A DNA stretch of 64,000 nt from Pseudomonas sp. 7P_10.2_Bac1 (GCF_025465935.1 NZ_JANLNV010000080.1:154258-218257); one strand, 5' to 3'. Positions 44,341-53,506 are shown, counted from the first letter of the stretch. Translations and numbers: made by a program. The notes: generated from the letters alone by a model not told the origin.

Positions 44341-45873
44341 ATGATTCTGCCTTGGCTAATCCTGATCCCCTTTATCGGCGGCCTGCTGTGCTGGCTGGGT
44401 GAGCGCTTCGGCCCTACCCTGCCACGCTGGATTGCGTTGCTGACCATGTCCCTCGAACTTGCCCTCGGCCTATGGCTGTGGGCGCACGGGGACTACCACC
44501 TGGCGCCGAACCCGGGCGCTGCCCCGGCGTGGGCGCTTGAGTTCCAGCACACCTGGATCGAGCGCTTCGGCATCAGCGTGCACCTGGCGCTGGATGGCCT
44601 GTCGCTGCTGATGATCCTGCTGACCGGCCTGCTGGGCGTGTTGTCGGTTCTGTGTTCCTGGAAAGAGATTCAGCGTCACGTGGGCTTCTTCCACCTGAAC
44701 CTGATGTGGATCCTGGGCGGTGTGGTTGGCGTGTTCCTCGCCATCGACCTGTTCATGTTCTTCTTCTTCTGGGAAATGATGCTGGTGCCGATGTACTTCC
44801 TCATCGCGCTCTGGGGTCACAGCTCCTCCGACGGCAAGAAAACCCGTATCTACGCCGCGACCAAGTTCTTCATCTTCACTCAGGCGTCCGGCCTGATCAT
44901 GCTGGTGGCGATCCTCGGTCTGGTACTGGTCAACTACAACGAAACCGGTGTGCTGACCTTCAGCTACGCCGAGCTGCTGAAAACCAAGATGTCACTCACC
45001 ACCGAGTACATCCTGATGCTCGGCTTCTTCATTGCATTTGCCGTGAAACTGCCGGTTGTACCGTTCCACTCCTGGTTGCCTGACGCTCACGCCCAGGCAC
45101 CGACCGCAGGTTCCGTCGATCTGGCCGGTATCCTGTTGAAGACCGCTGCTTATGGTCTGCTGCGTTTCGCCCTGCCGCTGTTCCCGAATGCCTCGGCCGA
45201 GTTTGCGCCGATCGCCATGACCCTGGGTCTGATCGGGATTTTCTACGGTGCTTTCCTGGCCTTCGCACAAACCGACATCAAACGTCTGATCGCTTTCTCC
45301 AGCGTTTCCCACATGGGCTTCGTGCTGATCGGTATCTACTCCGGCAGCCTGCTGGCGCTGCAAGGTGCAGTGATTCAGATGCTGGCACACGGTCTGTCGG
45401 CCGCGGCGCTGTTTATCCTCAGCGGTCAGCTGTACGAGCGCCTGCACACCCGTGACATGCGTGAAATGGGTGGCTTGTGGTCCAAGATCGCTTACCTGCC
45501 AGCTATCAGCCTGTTCTTCGCCGCCGCGTCGCTGGGCCTGCCGGGCACCGGTAACTTCGTCGGTGAGTTCCTGATTCTGATGGGCTCGTTCGCCAGCTTC
45601 CCTTGGGTCACGGCAATTGCAACAACCGGTCTGGTGTTTGGTTCGGTTTACTCGCTGATCATGATTCACCGGGCCTACTTCGGCCCTTCCAAGTCGGACG
45701 CCGTTCTGGCCGGCATGGATGCTCGTGAACTGATCATGGTGCTCGGTCTGGCGGTACTGCTGGTGTTGATCGGCGTGTACCCACAACCGTTCCTCGATAC
45801 CTCTGCTGCGACCATGCATGGCGTGCAGCAATGGCTCGGCACCGCCTTCACTCAACTCGCTTCGGCCCGGTAA
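44341..45873 (+). CDS. nuoM: NADH-quinone oxidoreductase subunit M
   Basis: This 510-residue antiporter-like subunit has ~14 helices. Conserved residues are in FFFFWEMMLVPMYFLIALWG (Glu near 144), VVPFHSWLPDAHAQAPTAGS and FLAFAQTDIKRLIAFSSVSH. An AAAGGAATTGAG ribosome-binding region precedes ATG 44341. nuoN starts 7 bases after its stop. Confidence 0.97.
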   Translation: MILPWLILIPFIGGLLCWLGERFGPTLPRWIALLTMSLELALGLWLWAHGDYHLAPNPGAAPAWALEFQHTWIERFGISVHLALDGLSLLMILLTGLLGVLSVLCSWKEIQRHVGFFHLNLMWILGGVVGVFLAIDLFMFFFFWEMMLVPMYFLIALWGHSSSDGKKTRIYAATKFFIFTQASGLIMLVAILGLVLVNYNETGVLTFSYAELLKTKMSLTTEYILMLGFFIAFAVKLPVVPFHSWLPDAHAQAPTAGSVDLAGILLKTAAYGLLRFALPLFPNASAEFAPIAMTLGLIGIFYGAFLAFAQTDIKRLIAFSSVSHMGFVLIGIYSGSLLALQGAVIQMLAHGLSAAALFILSGQLYERLHTRDMREMGGLWSKIAYLPAISLFFAAASLGLPGTGNFVGEFLILMGSFASFPWVTAIATTGLVFGSVYSLIMIHRAYFGPSKSDAVLAGMDARELIMVLGLAVLLVLIGVYPQPFLDTSAATMHGVQQWLGTAFTQLASAR

Positions 45874-45880
45874 GAGCGCT

Positions 45881-47350
45881 ATGGAATTTACGATCCAACA
45901 CTTTATCGCGCTTGCTCCATTGCTGATTACCAGCCTCACCCTTGTGGTGGTGATGCTGGCAATCGCATGGCGCCGCAATCACTCACAGACCTTCCTGCTT
46001 TCGGTGGCGGGTCTCAACCTGGCACTGTTGTCGATTTTCCCGGCGTTGAAAGTGGCTCCACTGGCCGTCACCCCGCTGTTGATGATGGACAACTTCGCCT
46101 ATCTGTACATCGGGCTGATCCTGGTTTCGACCCTGGCTTGCGTCACCTTGGCACATGCCTATCTGGGCGAAGGCGGCACCGGCTACCCGGGCAACCGTGA
46201 AGAACTGTACCTGCTGATCCTGCTGGCCGCTGCCGGCGGTATCGTGCTGGTGAGCGCGCAACACCTGGCTGGCTTGTTCATCGGTCTGGAGCTGCTCTCG
46301 GTACCGGTCTACGGCCTGGTGGCCTACGCCTTCTTCAACAAGCGTTCGCTGGAAGCCGGTATCAAGTACATGGTGCTGTCGGCCGCGGGCTCTGCGTTCC
46401 TGCTGTTCGGTATGGCTCTGCTCTACGCCGAAGCCGGCAGCCTGAGCTTCAGCGGTATCGGCCATGCCCTGGCGTCGACTGGCGCACCAAGCGCCATCGC
46501 ACAGCTGGGTCTGGGCATGATGCTGGTCGGTCTGGCATTCAAACTGTCGCTGGTACCTTTCCACCTCTGGACCCCAGACGTGTACGAAGGTGCTCCGGCA
46601 CCCGTGGCGGCTTTCTTGGCCACCGCCTCCAAAGTGGCTGTGTTTGCCGTTATCGTGCGTTTGTTCCAGATCTCCCCGGCGGCGACTACCGGTGTAATGA
46701 GCGACGTACTGACCGTGATCGCGATTGCCTCGATCCTGTTCGGTAACCTGCTGGCCCTGACGCAAAACAACCTCAAGCGTCTGCTCGGTTTCTCGTCCAT
46801 CGCCCACTTCGGCTACCTGCTGATCGCCCTGATTGCGAGCAAAGGCATGGCCGTTGAAGCGATTGGCGTGTACCTGATCACTTACGTGCTCACCAGCCTG
46901 GGTGCGTTCGGCGTCATTACCCTGATGTCGTCGCCATACAAAGGCCGTGACGCAGACGCACTGTACGAGTACCGCGGCCTGTTCTGGCGCCGTCCGTACC
47001 TGACCGCCGTACTGACCGTGATGATGTTGTCGCTGGCCGGTATCCCGCTGACCGCAGGCTTCATCGGCAAGTTCTACATCATTGCCACCGGCGTTGAAGC
47101 ACATCAATGGTGGCTGGTCGGTTCCCTGATCCTGGGTAGCGCCATCGGCGTGTTCTACTACCTGCGCGTGATGGTGACTCTGTACCTGGTCGAGCCAAAA
47201 CTGCATCGCCACGACGCTCCGCTGAACTGGGAGCAAAAGGCAGGTGGCGTGATGCTGCTGGCCGTGTCGATTCTGGTGTTCTTTCTGGGTGTGTACCCAC
47301 AACCGATGCTGGAACTGGTGCAACACGCAACGCTGTACCTGCATGGCTAA
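45881..47350 (+). CDS. nuoN: NADH-quinone oxidoreductase subunit N
   Basis: The 489-residue antiporter-like subunit closes the operon. Conserved stretches are FIGLELLSVPVYGLVAY, SLVPFHLWTPDVYEGAPAPV and NLKRLLGFSSIAHFGYLLIA. ATG 45881 (MEFTIQHF) is preceded by AAGAGCGCT. The frame is open upstream only inside nuoM. A strong terminator follows. Confidence 0.97.
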   Translation: MEFTIQHFIALAPLLITSLTLVVVMLAIAWRRNHSQTFLLSVAGLNLALLSIFPALKVAPLAVTPLLMMDNFAYLYIGLILVSTLACVTLAHAYLGEGGTGYPGNREELYLLILLAAAGGIVLVSAQHLAGLFIGLELLSVPVYGLVAYAFFNKRSLEAGIKYMVLSAAGSAFLLFGMALLYAEAGSLSFSGIGHALASTGAPSAIAQLGLGMMLVGLAFKLSLVPFHLWTPDVYEGAPAPVAAFLATASKVAVFAVIVRLFQISPAATTGVMSDVLTVIAIASILFGNLLALTQNNLKRLLGFSSIAHFGYLLIALIASKGMAVEAIGVYLITYVLTSLGAFGVITLMSSPYKGRDADALYEYRGLFWRRPYLTAVLTVMMLSLAGIPLTAGFIGKFYIIATGVEAHQWWLVGSLILGSAIGVFYYLRVMVTLYLVEPKLHRHDAPLNWEQKAGGVMLLAVSILVFFLGVYPQPMLELVQHATLYLHG

Positions 47351-47369
47351 GCGTTAAACGGTTGTCCCG

Positions 47370-47408
47370 ATACCCCGTGAAGGCCCGGCCTTCACGGGGT
47401 ATTTTTTT
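47370..47408 (+). terminator. Rho-independent terminator of the nuo operon
   Basis: The long perfect stem ATACCCCGTGAAGG/CCTTCACGGGGTAT has a 5-base loop, with seven Ts at the end. Confidence 0.95.
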
Positions 47409-47434
47409 GGGTTGGATTTAAACCCTGCCAGCCC

Positions 47435-47503
47435 CTGTAGGAACGAGCTTGCCTCGCGATCTTTTAAAGCTCAAAAGATCGCGAGGCCAGCTCGCTCCTA
47501 CGG
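47435..47503. repeat. REP palindrome pair, family A
   Basis: Inverted pair CTGTAGGAACGAGCTTGCCTCG to CGAGGCCAGCTCGCTCCTACGG, directly after the nuo terminator and 90 bases before the TonB-dependent receptor gene. Confidence 0.93.
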
Positions 47504-47593
47504 TTTAGGTAGATCGGTGATTGTCTGACAGTTGCGAGTGATTACTGGCTTGTATAGGCTGGCGCGCCGCCCGCCCTCCTGGAATACCTGCTG

Positions 47594-49711
47594 ATGCGAT
47601 CTGCCCTGTCTTCGTTGCTGCCCCTTGCGCTGGTTTGCGCTGTACCTGCCTATGCCGGCCCGCTGGAGCTGAGCGAGGTGCAGGTGCGCAGCGAAGAAAA
47701 CAGTGATCTGGAAACCGCCCAGCAAGCCCTCAAGCAAGTCCCCGGCGCCAGCAATCTGATCGACATGAACTCCGTCGAAAATGGTCGCGTCGCCACCAAC
47801 AGTGATGTGCTGGCCTATCAACCCGGGGTCTATGCTCAATCGGGCGGTAATGAAGGCACCAAGATTTCGGTACGGGGCTCGGGCCTCAACCGCGCTCCCG
47901 GCGCTCACGCCTCAGGCCTGTATGTGATGTTCGACGGTCTGCCGCTGACCGGTCCCGGCGGCACGCCCTATGAGCTGTTCGAACCGCTGTGGCTGAGCCG
48001 CGCAGAGGTGTTGCGCGGTGCCAATGGTTTTGAGGCCGGTGCGCTGGCCCTGGGCGGCTCGATCAACTACGTCACCCACACCGGCTACGACGCCGCGCCG
48101 CTGCAAGTGCGCTATGAAACCGGCAGCTACGGTTACCAGAAGCGCCAGATCAGTTCCGGGCAAGTGTTGGGCGATCTGGATTACTACGTTTCGCTAAACG
48201 ACGCTGAAACCAGCGGGTATCAAGACCACACGTCAGGCAACAGCAAAGGTGTCGCGGCCAATATCGGCTATCGCTTCAGCCCGCAATTAGAGACGCGCTT
48301 TTACCTGCGCTACCGCGAAACCGACAACGAACTCGCTGGCCGCGTCACTAAAGAACAGATCAAGCACCACCCGCGTGCCGCCAACCCGGCGTATGTGAGC
48401 GGCGACTACACGCGCCCGCAACCCGGCAGTACCTGGCTAGGCAACAAAACCACGATGTACCTGGATGACGACTCGCAACTGGAAGTCGGGCTGGTGTACC
48501 ACGATTACCCCATGGACCTGCGCGAAGGCCCCAACCGACTCAAGGTCGCCTACACCGACGTCAGCGGCACGCTGAACTACAAACGTCGCGACACGCTGTT
48601 TGGCCTCGAAAGCAACACCACGGTGGGCCTGCGCAGCACCAAGCACCTGCCCAACAACGGCGCGTCAGAATACGTGCGACTGCCACGCGGCAACACCGCC
48701 AGTTACGCACCGGGCACCAAAATGCGGGACTTCACGTATCAGGGTTCAGACACCGTGCTGCACGCCAGCAATGATCTGGAGCTGATGCCCGACCTGTGGC
48801 TGACCACCGGCATGGCGCTGATCTACACCCGCCGCGAAAGCGAGGTGAGCTACCCCGAAACCGGCGGTAAAGTCAGCCGCCACGATTGGGACTACGCGCC
48901 GCGCCTGGGTTTACGCTATGAGTTCAACCCGCACTTGCAGGTGTACGGCAACCTCAGTCGCTCGGTCGAACCGCCGCACCCGTGGTCGATGATCTGGAGT
49001 TCGCCGTACGTGTTCCCGGAGGGTAGCGGCCCGGCCACCGGGCGCCAAAGCACCCCGATTGCAATGCACAACCAGACCGCGACGACCCTTGAGCTGGGGA
49101 CGCGCGGCGACTCGGGGATCGGCCAATGGGATGTGGCCTGGTATTACTCGGCGGTGCGCCATGAACTGCTGACGGTTGAGCTGCAACCCGCCACGGCTGA
49201 CCTGGCGCCCATTCTCGGCGAGTCCAACGCCAGCCCGACCGTGCACCAAGGCATTGAAGCCGGTCTTAACAGTAAGCTGTGGGAGCGCGATGGTGTGGGC
49301 AGCGTGTCGTTGCGTCAGGCCTACACCTTCAGTGACTTCCATTACCGCGATGACGCGCGTTTTGGTGACAACCGCTTGCCCGGCATCCCGCAACACTACT
49401 ACCAGGCTGAAGTCCGCTATGACCATCCGCAGGGTTGGTATGCGGGGGTCAACACCCAAGTCGCCTCACGCATGGCGGTGGACTATGCCAACAGCTATTA
49501 CGCGTCGTCCTACAGGCTCTTGGGCGCAACACTGGGCTACGCGTCCCCCAAGCGCGACTGGCAAACCTGGATCGATCTGCGCAACCTGACAGGCGAGCGT
49601 TATGCTGCCACGGTAACGCCGGGCTACGACGACAAAGGTCAGGACGCCGCCCGCTCCACCCCTGGCGAAGGCCGTGGCGCCTACGTCGGGGTGTCGTACA
49701 GCTTGCGTTAA
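47594..49711 (+). CDS. TonB-dependent outer-membrane receptor, ligand unknown
   Basis: The 705-residue protein has a signal peptide (LLPLALVCAVPAYA), a likely TonB box (LSEVQV) just after it, and a plug domain to about residue 160 (ISVRGSG, VMFDGLPL, RAEVLRGANGFEAGALALGG). A 22-strand-type barrel follows, with DYAPRLGLRYEFNPHLQVYG and WIDLRNLTGERYAA. It resembles FecA-like siderophore or metal-complex receptors. No sigma/anti-sigma pair, Fur box or uptake genes are beside it. The C-terminus is YSLR, not the usual terminal aromatic. Its stop overlaps the stop of the convergent gene by 2 bases. Confidence 0.88.
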   Translation: MRSALSSLLPLALVCAVPAYAGPLELSEVQVRSEENSDLETAQQALKQVPGASNLIDMNSVENGRVATNSDVLAYQPGVYAQSGGNEGTKISVRGSGLNRAPGAHASGLYVMFDGLPLTGPGGTPYELFEPLWLSRAEVLRGANGFEAGALALGGSINYVTHTGYDAAPLQVRYETGSYGYQKRQISSGQVLGDLDYYVSLNDAETSGYQDHTSGNSKGVAANIGYRFSPQLETRFYLRYRETDNELAGRVTKEQIKHHPRAANPAYVSGDYTRPQPGSTWLGNKTTMYLDDDSQLEVGLVYHDYPMDLREGPNRLKVAYTDVSGTLNYKRRDTLFGLESNTTVGLRSTKHLPNNGASEYVRLPRGNTASYAPGTKMRDFTYQGSDTVLHASNDLELMPDLWLTTGMALIYTRRESEVSYPETGGKVSRHDWDYAPRLGLRYEFNPHLQVYGNLSRSVEPPHPWSMIWSSPYVFPEGSGPATGRQSTPIAMHNQTATTLELGTRGDSGIGQWDVAWYYSAVRHELLTVELQPATADLAPILGESNASPTVHQGIEAGLNSKLWERDGVGSVSLRQAYTFSDFHYRDDARFGDNRLPGIPQHYYQAEVRYDHPQGWYAGVNTQVASRMAVDYANSYYASSYRLLGATLGYASPKRDWQTWIDLRNLTGERYAATVTPGYDDKGQDAARSTPGEGRGAYVGVSYSLR

Positions 49712-50790
49712 TCGATTCTGATTTTATCGGCGGGCAAACGCACCTTGCGCCGGGTGCCGCTGAACAATCCCCAGCTCGACAGGAACAGGGCGGCGATCAA
49801 TGGCCCGATGACAAAGCCATTGAGGCCGAAAATCGCCATGCCGCCCAAGGTCGAGATCAGAATCAGGAAGTCCGGCATTTTTGTGTCCTTGCCCACCAGA
49901 ATCGGGCGCAGAACATTGTCGACCATACCGATCACGAACACCCCGAACAGCGCCAACACCACGTTTTGCCAGATCATCCCGGTGGCCAGGAAGTAAACCG
50001 CCACCGGCGCCCAGACGATGCCCGCACCCACCGCCGGCAGCAGCGACAGGAACATCATCAGCACCGCCCAGAACAACGAACTCTGGATGCCCAGAATCCA
50101 GAAGATCACTCCGCCCAGCGCTCCCTGAACAACCGCGACAGCCAGGTTACCCTTGACGGAAGCCCGGACCACGCGCCGCAATTTGATCTGCAACAGCCGC
50201 TTGTGCTGTTCCGCCATTGGCACCGCGTTACGGATCATGCGCACCATGGCCTGCCCGTCCCGGATAAAGAAGTACAGCAGGTAGAGCATGATGAAGAAAC
50301 TCACCACCAGCTCAAACGTGCTCTGACCAAAGTTGAACACTTGGGTGGCGAAAAACTGGCTGCCTTCCAGTGCACCCTTGGAGATTTTGTCGCTGACGCC
50401 TTCGATGCTGCGCAAACCCAGACGGTCGAGCCACTCCAGGGCCTGATGCGGCAAGCTGCTTTGCAATTGCGCGACATAGCGGGCGACATTGATCTTGCCG
50501 CTCTGCACATCGCTGTAGAGGGTTGCCACTTCCTGCACCAGCAGGATCGTGGTGAAAATCACCGGCAAGATCGCAATCAACGTGCAGGCCGTCAGCGTAA
50601 TGAAGGTAGCCAGATTACGGCGCCCTTTAAGCTTGTGGAGCAATTTGCGTTGTAAAGGCGTGAACAGAATGCCGAGCGCCACCGCCCAGAAAATCGCGCC
50701 ATAGAACGGTATCAGGATCCAGATAAAGGCAATGGTGACAAAGGCCAGTAGCAAGAGCAGGGTTTTACGTTGCAGGCTTAAATCGTTCAT
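49708..50790 (-). CDS. AI-2E family (PerM-like) membrane transporter
   Basis: The 360-residue membrane protein has two helices near the N-terminus (LLLLAFVTIAFIWILIPFYG), a hydrophilic region and about five more helices. The C-terminal LISTLGGMAIFGLNGFVIGP motif is characteristic of the AI-2E/PerM family (TqsA, YdiK, PerM). Members have been linked to autoinducer export or Na/H exchange. The substrate here is unknown. It is transcribed toward the TonB receptor gene. Confidence 0.88.
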   Translation of the reverse strand: MNDLSLQRKTLLLLLAFVTIAFIWILIPFYGAIFWAVALGILFTPLQRKLLHKLKGRRNLATFITLTACTLIAILPVIFTTILLVQEVATLYSDVQSGKINVARYVAQLQSSLPHQALEWLDRLGLRSIEGVSDKISKGALEGSQFFATQVFNFGQSTFELVVSFFIMLYLLYFFIRDGQAMVRMIRNAVPMAEQHKRLLQIKLRRVVRASVKGNLAVAVVQGALGGVIFWILGIQSSLFWAVLMMFLSLLPAVGAGIVWAPVAVYFLATGMIWQNVVLALFGVFVIGMVDNVLRPILVGKDTKMPDFLILISTLGGMAIFGLNGFVIGPLIAALFLSSWGLFSGTRRKVRLPADKIRID

Positions 50791-50817
50791 AGGCCATCCA
50801 TGTCTTAAGTCGCCAAG

Positions 50818-50920
50818 TAGCGACTGCCGAAGGCTGCGATAAGGTCCGCAAGACCTTCGCTGCTGACTTCACAGGTGTGGGCCGCTGCGCAGCCCATCGC
50901 AACCAGCGGCAGCGACTACA
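50818..50920. repeat. REP palindrome pair, family B
   Basis: Inverted pair with left arm GTAGCGACTGCCGAAGGCTG and a right arm that reads GTAGTCGCTGCCGCTGG on the other strand. It lies between two minus-strand genes, 12 bases after the regulator gene's stop. Confidence 0.85.
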
Positions 50921-50931
50921 ACTGCAGTTCT

Positions 50932-51687
50932 TTAACCCTGCGCTTCTGCTTCTTCATGGGCATGGCGCAGGCGTTCGCGGCTGTTGGTCAGGTGCAATCG
51001 CATGGCCGCACGGGCGGCGTCGGAGTCCTGGCGAGCAATGGCGGCGTAGATTTCTTCATGCTCGCGACCCAGGCGGCTCATGTAATGCGCCTGGTCATCA
51101 TGGGCCAGGCTCGCCGAGTTGAGGCGGGTCCGCGGAATGATGCTGGTGCCAAGGTGGTTCATGATGTCGGTGAAGTAGCGATTGCCGGTGGCCAGGGCAA
51201 TCTGCAAGTGGAACTGGAAGTCCGAGGCCACGGCATCACCGTTGCGCGCGGTGTTTTCATTCAGGGCATCCAACGCAGCACGCATCGCGGCCAGCTGCTC
51301 GGGGCTGCGACGTTGCGCGGCCAACCCGGCCGACTCGACTTCAAGGCTGATACGCAACTCCAGAATCGCCAGCACGTCGCGCAATGTGACCACTGTGGCC
51401 GGATCGATGCGAAAGCCGCTGGGACTTGGCGTGTCCAACACAAAAGTACCGATGCCATGGCGCGTCTCGACTTGCCCCGCCGCCTGCAACCGGGAGATGG
51501 CTTCGCGCACCACGGTGCGGCTGACGCCATGGGCTTCCATGATCGCGGACTCGGTGGGCAACTTGTCGCCCCGCTTGAGCAAGCCGTCGCGAATTTGTTC
51601 TGACAGCACCGTCACCAATTCCTGCGCGAGGCTGCGGCGTTTGCGAGGAAGGCGTGGAATGTCGGTCGGTTTTTCCATGGTCAACAT
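50932..51687 (-). CDS. FadR-type GntR transcriptional regulator of the uronate locus
   Basis: The 251-residue regulator has an N-terminal winged helix (LVTVLSEQIRDGLLKRGDKL, then the HTH SRTVVREAISRLQAAG near 55) and a C-terminal FCD ligand-binding domain (FQFHLQIALATGN and a late EHEEIYAAIARQD). These carry the Asp/His metal-ligand pattern of this subfamily. It is divergent from the porin-udh-TRAP locus, whose operators match the FadR-family pattern TNGTNNNACNA. A related site before its own gene suggests autoregulation. It is probably a repressor released by uronate or aldarate, similar to regulators called GguR or UxuR. ATG 51687 has a weak GAG site. ATG 51678 is an alternative. Confidence 0.88.
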   Translation of the reverse strand: MLTMEKPTDIPRLPRKRRSLAQELVTVLSEQIRDGLLKRGDKLPTESAIMEAHGVSRTVVREAISRLQAAGQVETRHGIGTFVLDTPSPSGFRIDPATVVTLRDVLAILELRISLEVESAGLAAQRRSPEQLAAMRAALDALNENTARNGDAVASDFQFHLQIALATGNRYFTDIMNHLGTSIIPRTRLNSASLAHDDQAHYMSRLGREHEEIYAAIARQDSDAARAAMRLHLTNSRERLRHAHEEAEAQG

Positions 51688-51741
51688 TTATCTCGAATTC
51701 AGTGGCGCGAGCTGCAAGTTCACGCATGATAGCTCATGCCG

Positions 51742-51754
51742 GTTGTACGATCAC
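51742..51754. promoter_or_regulatory. Candidate autoregulatory GntR operator
   Basis: GTTGTACGATCAC matches the porin operator GTTGTACGACAAC at 11 of 13 positions. It lies 54 bases upstream of the regulator's ATG. Confidence 0.5.
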
Positions 51755-51820
51755 CTTTCAAGGGGGCAATGCGCCCTCGCCTACCCCTGAAAAACCCTGA
51801 TTTCTTTGCTGGGCGTTGCA

Positions 51821-51871
51821 TTGACAAAGCCGGTCGAAGCTGTAAATAATCCTACATAGTTGTACGACAAC
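51821..51871 (+). promoter_or_regulatory. Promoter and operator of the porin unit
   Basis: TTGACA (51821-51826), 16 bases, then TAAATA (51843-51848) form a strong promoter. The operator GTTGTACGACAAC (51859-51871, TTGT-ACG-ACAA) starts 16 bases after the start of the -10, over the expected transcription start. The layout is duplicated in front of udh. Confidence 0.8.
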
Positions 51872-51906
51872 GGATAACAAAACAATAATAATCAGGGTAT
51901 TTCCGT

Positions 51907-52047
51907 ATGACCGCATTGCCTCGTCTTATACCTGTCACCCCAGCCCTCACCCGCCTCTGTCGCGTCCGACTCACGTCGGGGCGATTGCCCGCCGCATTGG
52001 CTGATTGTCTGCCTGCAGCAAATGACTCATCCACCAGAACGGCTTGA
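51907..52047 (+). CDS. Possible 46-residue leader ORF upstream of the porin
   Basis: ATG 51907 opens 46 codons (MTALPRLIPVTPALTRLC... ending STRTA) with AGGG 9 bases upstream. It stands where the first gene would be expected in this promoter unit, just as udh does in the twin unit. Codon use is mixed (ATA, AGA, CGA present), so it may not encode a conserved protein. It could be a regulatory leader peptide or the remnant of a lost gene. Confidence 0.35.
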   Translation: MTALPRLIPVTPALTRLCRVRLTSGRLPAALADCLPAANDSSTRTA

Positions 52048-52053
52048 GTCAGC

Positions 52054-52069
52054 GCCCTGACACCAGGGC
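52054..52069 (+). other. Perfect leader hairpin before the porin gene
   Basis: GCCCTG-ACAC-CAGGGC is a 6-bp stem with a 4-base loop, 6 bases after the stop of the 46-codon ORF and 76 bases before the porin ATG. A smaller hairpin CCGAC-TCAC-GTCGG lies at 51966-51979 inside the ORF. No immediate T-run follows. Confidence 0.6.
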
Positions 52070-52145
52070 ATCACACTTCGCCTTTTCTGACTGCTTATGC
52101 CGGTCACGCGAGGACGACTTTGTCAAAAATGGGAGCACAACAATA

Positions 52146-53414
52146 ATGAAATCTCAAAACACCCGTTCATTGATTCTGATGGGGCTGGGCGGCATGACCT
52201 TTTCACTGCCGCTGACAGGGGTGGCAGAAGGGTTTGTCGAAGACACCAAGGCGACCCTGACCCTGCGCAACGCGTACATCAACCGTAACTACACCCACCC
52301 GGACTACCCCAACAGCCGCACCCCGCAAAGCAAGGCCGAAGAATGGACGCAAAACTTCATTCTCGACGTCAAGTCCGGCTTTACCCAAGGCACTGTCGGT
52401 TTCGGGGTGGACGTACTGGGGCTGTATTCGCAAAAGCTCGATGGCGGCAAAGGGACTGCAGGCACCCAGTTACTGCCAACCGGCAGCGATGGCGAGCCGG
52501 CAAAGAACTTCGGCCGCCTGGGGGTTGCCGCCAAGGCCAGATTCTCCAACACGGAACTGAAAGTTGGCGAGTGGATGCCGGTCCTGCCGATTTTGCGCTC
52601 GGATGATGGGCGCTCGCTGCCGCAAACCTTTCGCGGCGCGCAGATCACCTCCAAGGAAATCGCCAACCTGAACCTCTACGGCGGGCAGTTTCGCGCCAAC
52701 AGCCCACGCAATGACGCGAGCATGGAAGACATGTCACTCAACGGCAAAGGCGCTTTCACCTCCGACCGCTTCAACTTTGTCGGCGGCGATTACACCTTCA
52801 ACGACAAACGCACCCAGGTCGGTGTGTGGTATGCCGAATTGGAAAACATCTACCAGCAACAATTTCTCAATCTGATACACAGCCAGCCCGTCGGCGATGT
52901 GACGCTAGGCGCCAACCTGGGCTATTTCTGGGGCAAGGAAGATGGCAGCAAACGCGCCGGGGATCTGGACAACAAAACCGCTTCCGCCCTGCTCTCTGCC
53001 AAATACAAAGGCAATACCTTGTACGTCGGCCTGCAAAGGGTATACGGCGACGATGGCTGGTTCCGGGTCAACGGCACCAGCGGCGGGACCCTGGCCAACG
53101 ACAGTTACAACTCCAGCTATGACCTGGCCAAGGAACGCTCCTGGCAACTGCGCCACGACCTCGACTTCGCCGTGCTGGGCGTGCCGGGCCTGAGCATGAT
53201 GAACCGCTATATCAGCGGCGATAACATCCATATCGGTACCTACACCAACGGCAAGGAATGGGGTCGCGAATCAGAACTGGCCTACACCGTGCAGAGCGGA
53301 ACACTCAAGGACCTGACGCTTCGCTGGCGTAACGCAAGCATTCGCCGCAGCTACAGTGCCCATGAATTTGACGAAAACCGCATTTTCATTAGCTACCCGT
53401 TGTCGTTGTTGTAA
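52146..53414 (+). CDS. OprD-family outer-membrane porin
   Basis: The 422-residue porin starts at ATG 52146 with a signal peptide (LILMGLGGMTFSLPLTGVAE). OprD features are GFVEDTKATLTLRNAYINRN at the start of the barrel, EWTQNFILDVKSGFTQGTVGFGVDVLG, GEWMPVLPILRSDDGRSLPQ and a late DLTLRWRNASIRR. OprD porins pass small carboxylates and basic amino acids. Linkage to udh and a TRAP system suggests hexuronate. The in-frame extension to 52044 has no signal and is rejected. Confidence 0.92.
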   Translation: MKSQNTRSLILMGLGGMTFSLPLTGVAEGFVEDTKATLTLRNAYINRNYTHPDYPNSRTPQSKAEEWTQNFILDVKSGFTQGTVGFGVDVLGLYSQKLDGGKGTAGTQLLPTGSDGEPAKNFGRLGVAAKARFSNTELKVGEWMPVLPILRSDDGRSLPQTFRGAQITSKEIANLNLYGGQFRANSPRNDASMEDMSLNGKGAFTSDRFNFVGGDYTFNDKRTQVGVWYAELENIYQQQFLNLIHSQPVGDVTLGANLGYFWGKEDGSKRAGDLDNKTASALLSAKYKGNTLYVGLQRVYGDDGWFRVNGTSGGTLANDSYNSSYDLAKERSWQLRHDLDFAVLGVPGLSMMNRYISGDNIHIGTYTNGKEWGRESELAYTVQSGTLKDLTLRWRNASIRRSYSAHEFDENRIFISYPLSLL

Positions 53415-53422
53415 CCAGCCCA

Positions 53423-53468
53423 CTTGCCTCGCGATCGTTCAAGGCATCGCGAGGCAAGCTCCTATAGG
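53423..53468. repeat. Shortened REP palindrome, family A
   Basis: CTTGCCTCGCGAT/ATCGCGAGGCAAG form a perfect inverted repeat about the GCGTTCAAGG-like centre, with the outer TGTAGGAGCGAG part missing on the left. It follows the porin stop and may end that transcript. Confidence 0.8.
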
Positions 53469-53506
53469 GTTCAAAGCACGATGATGGCACTCGGCCAAAT
53501 CGTGCA

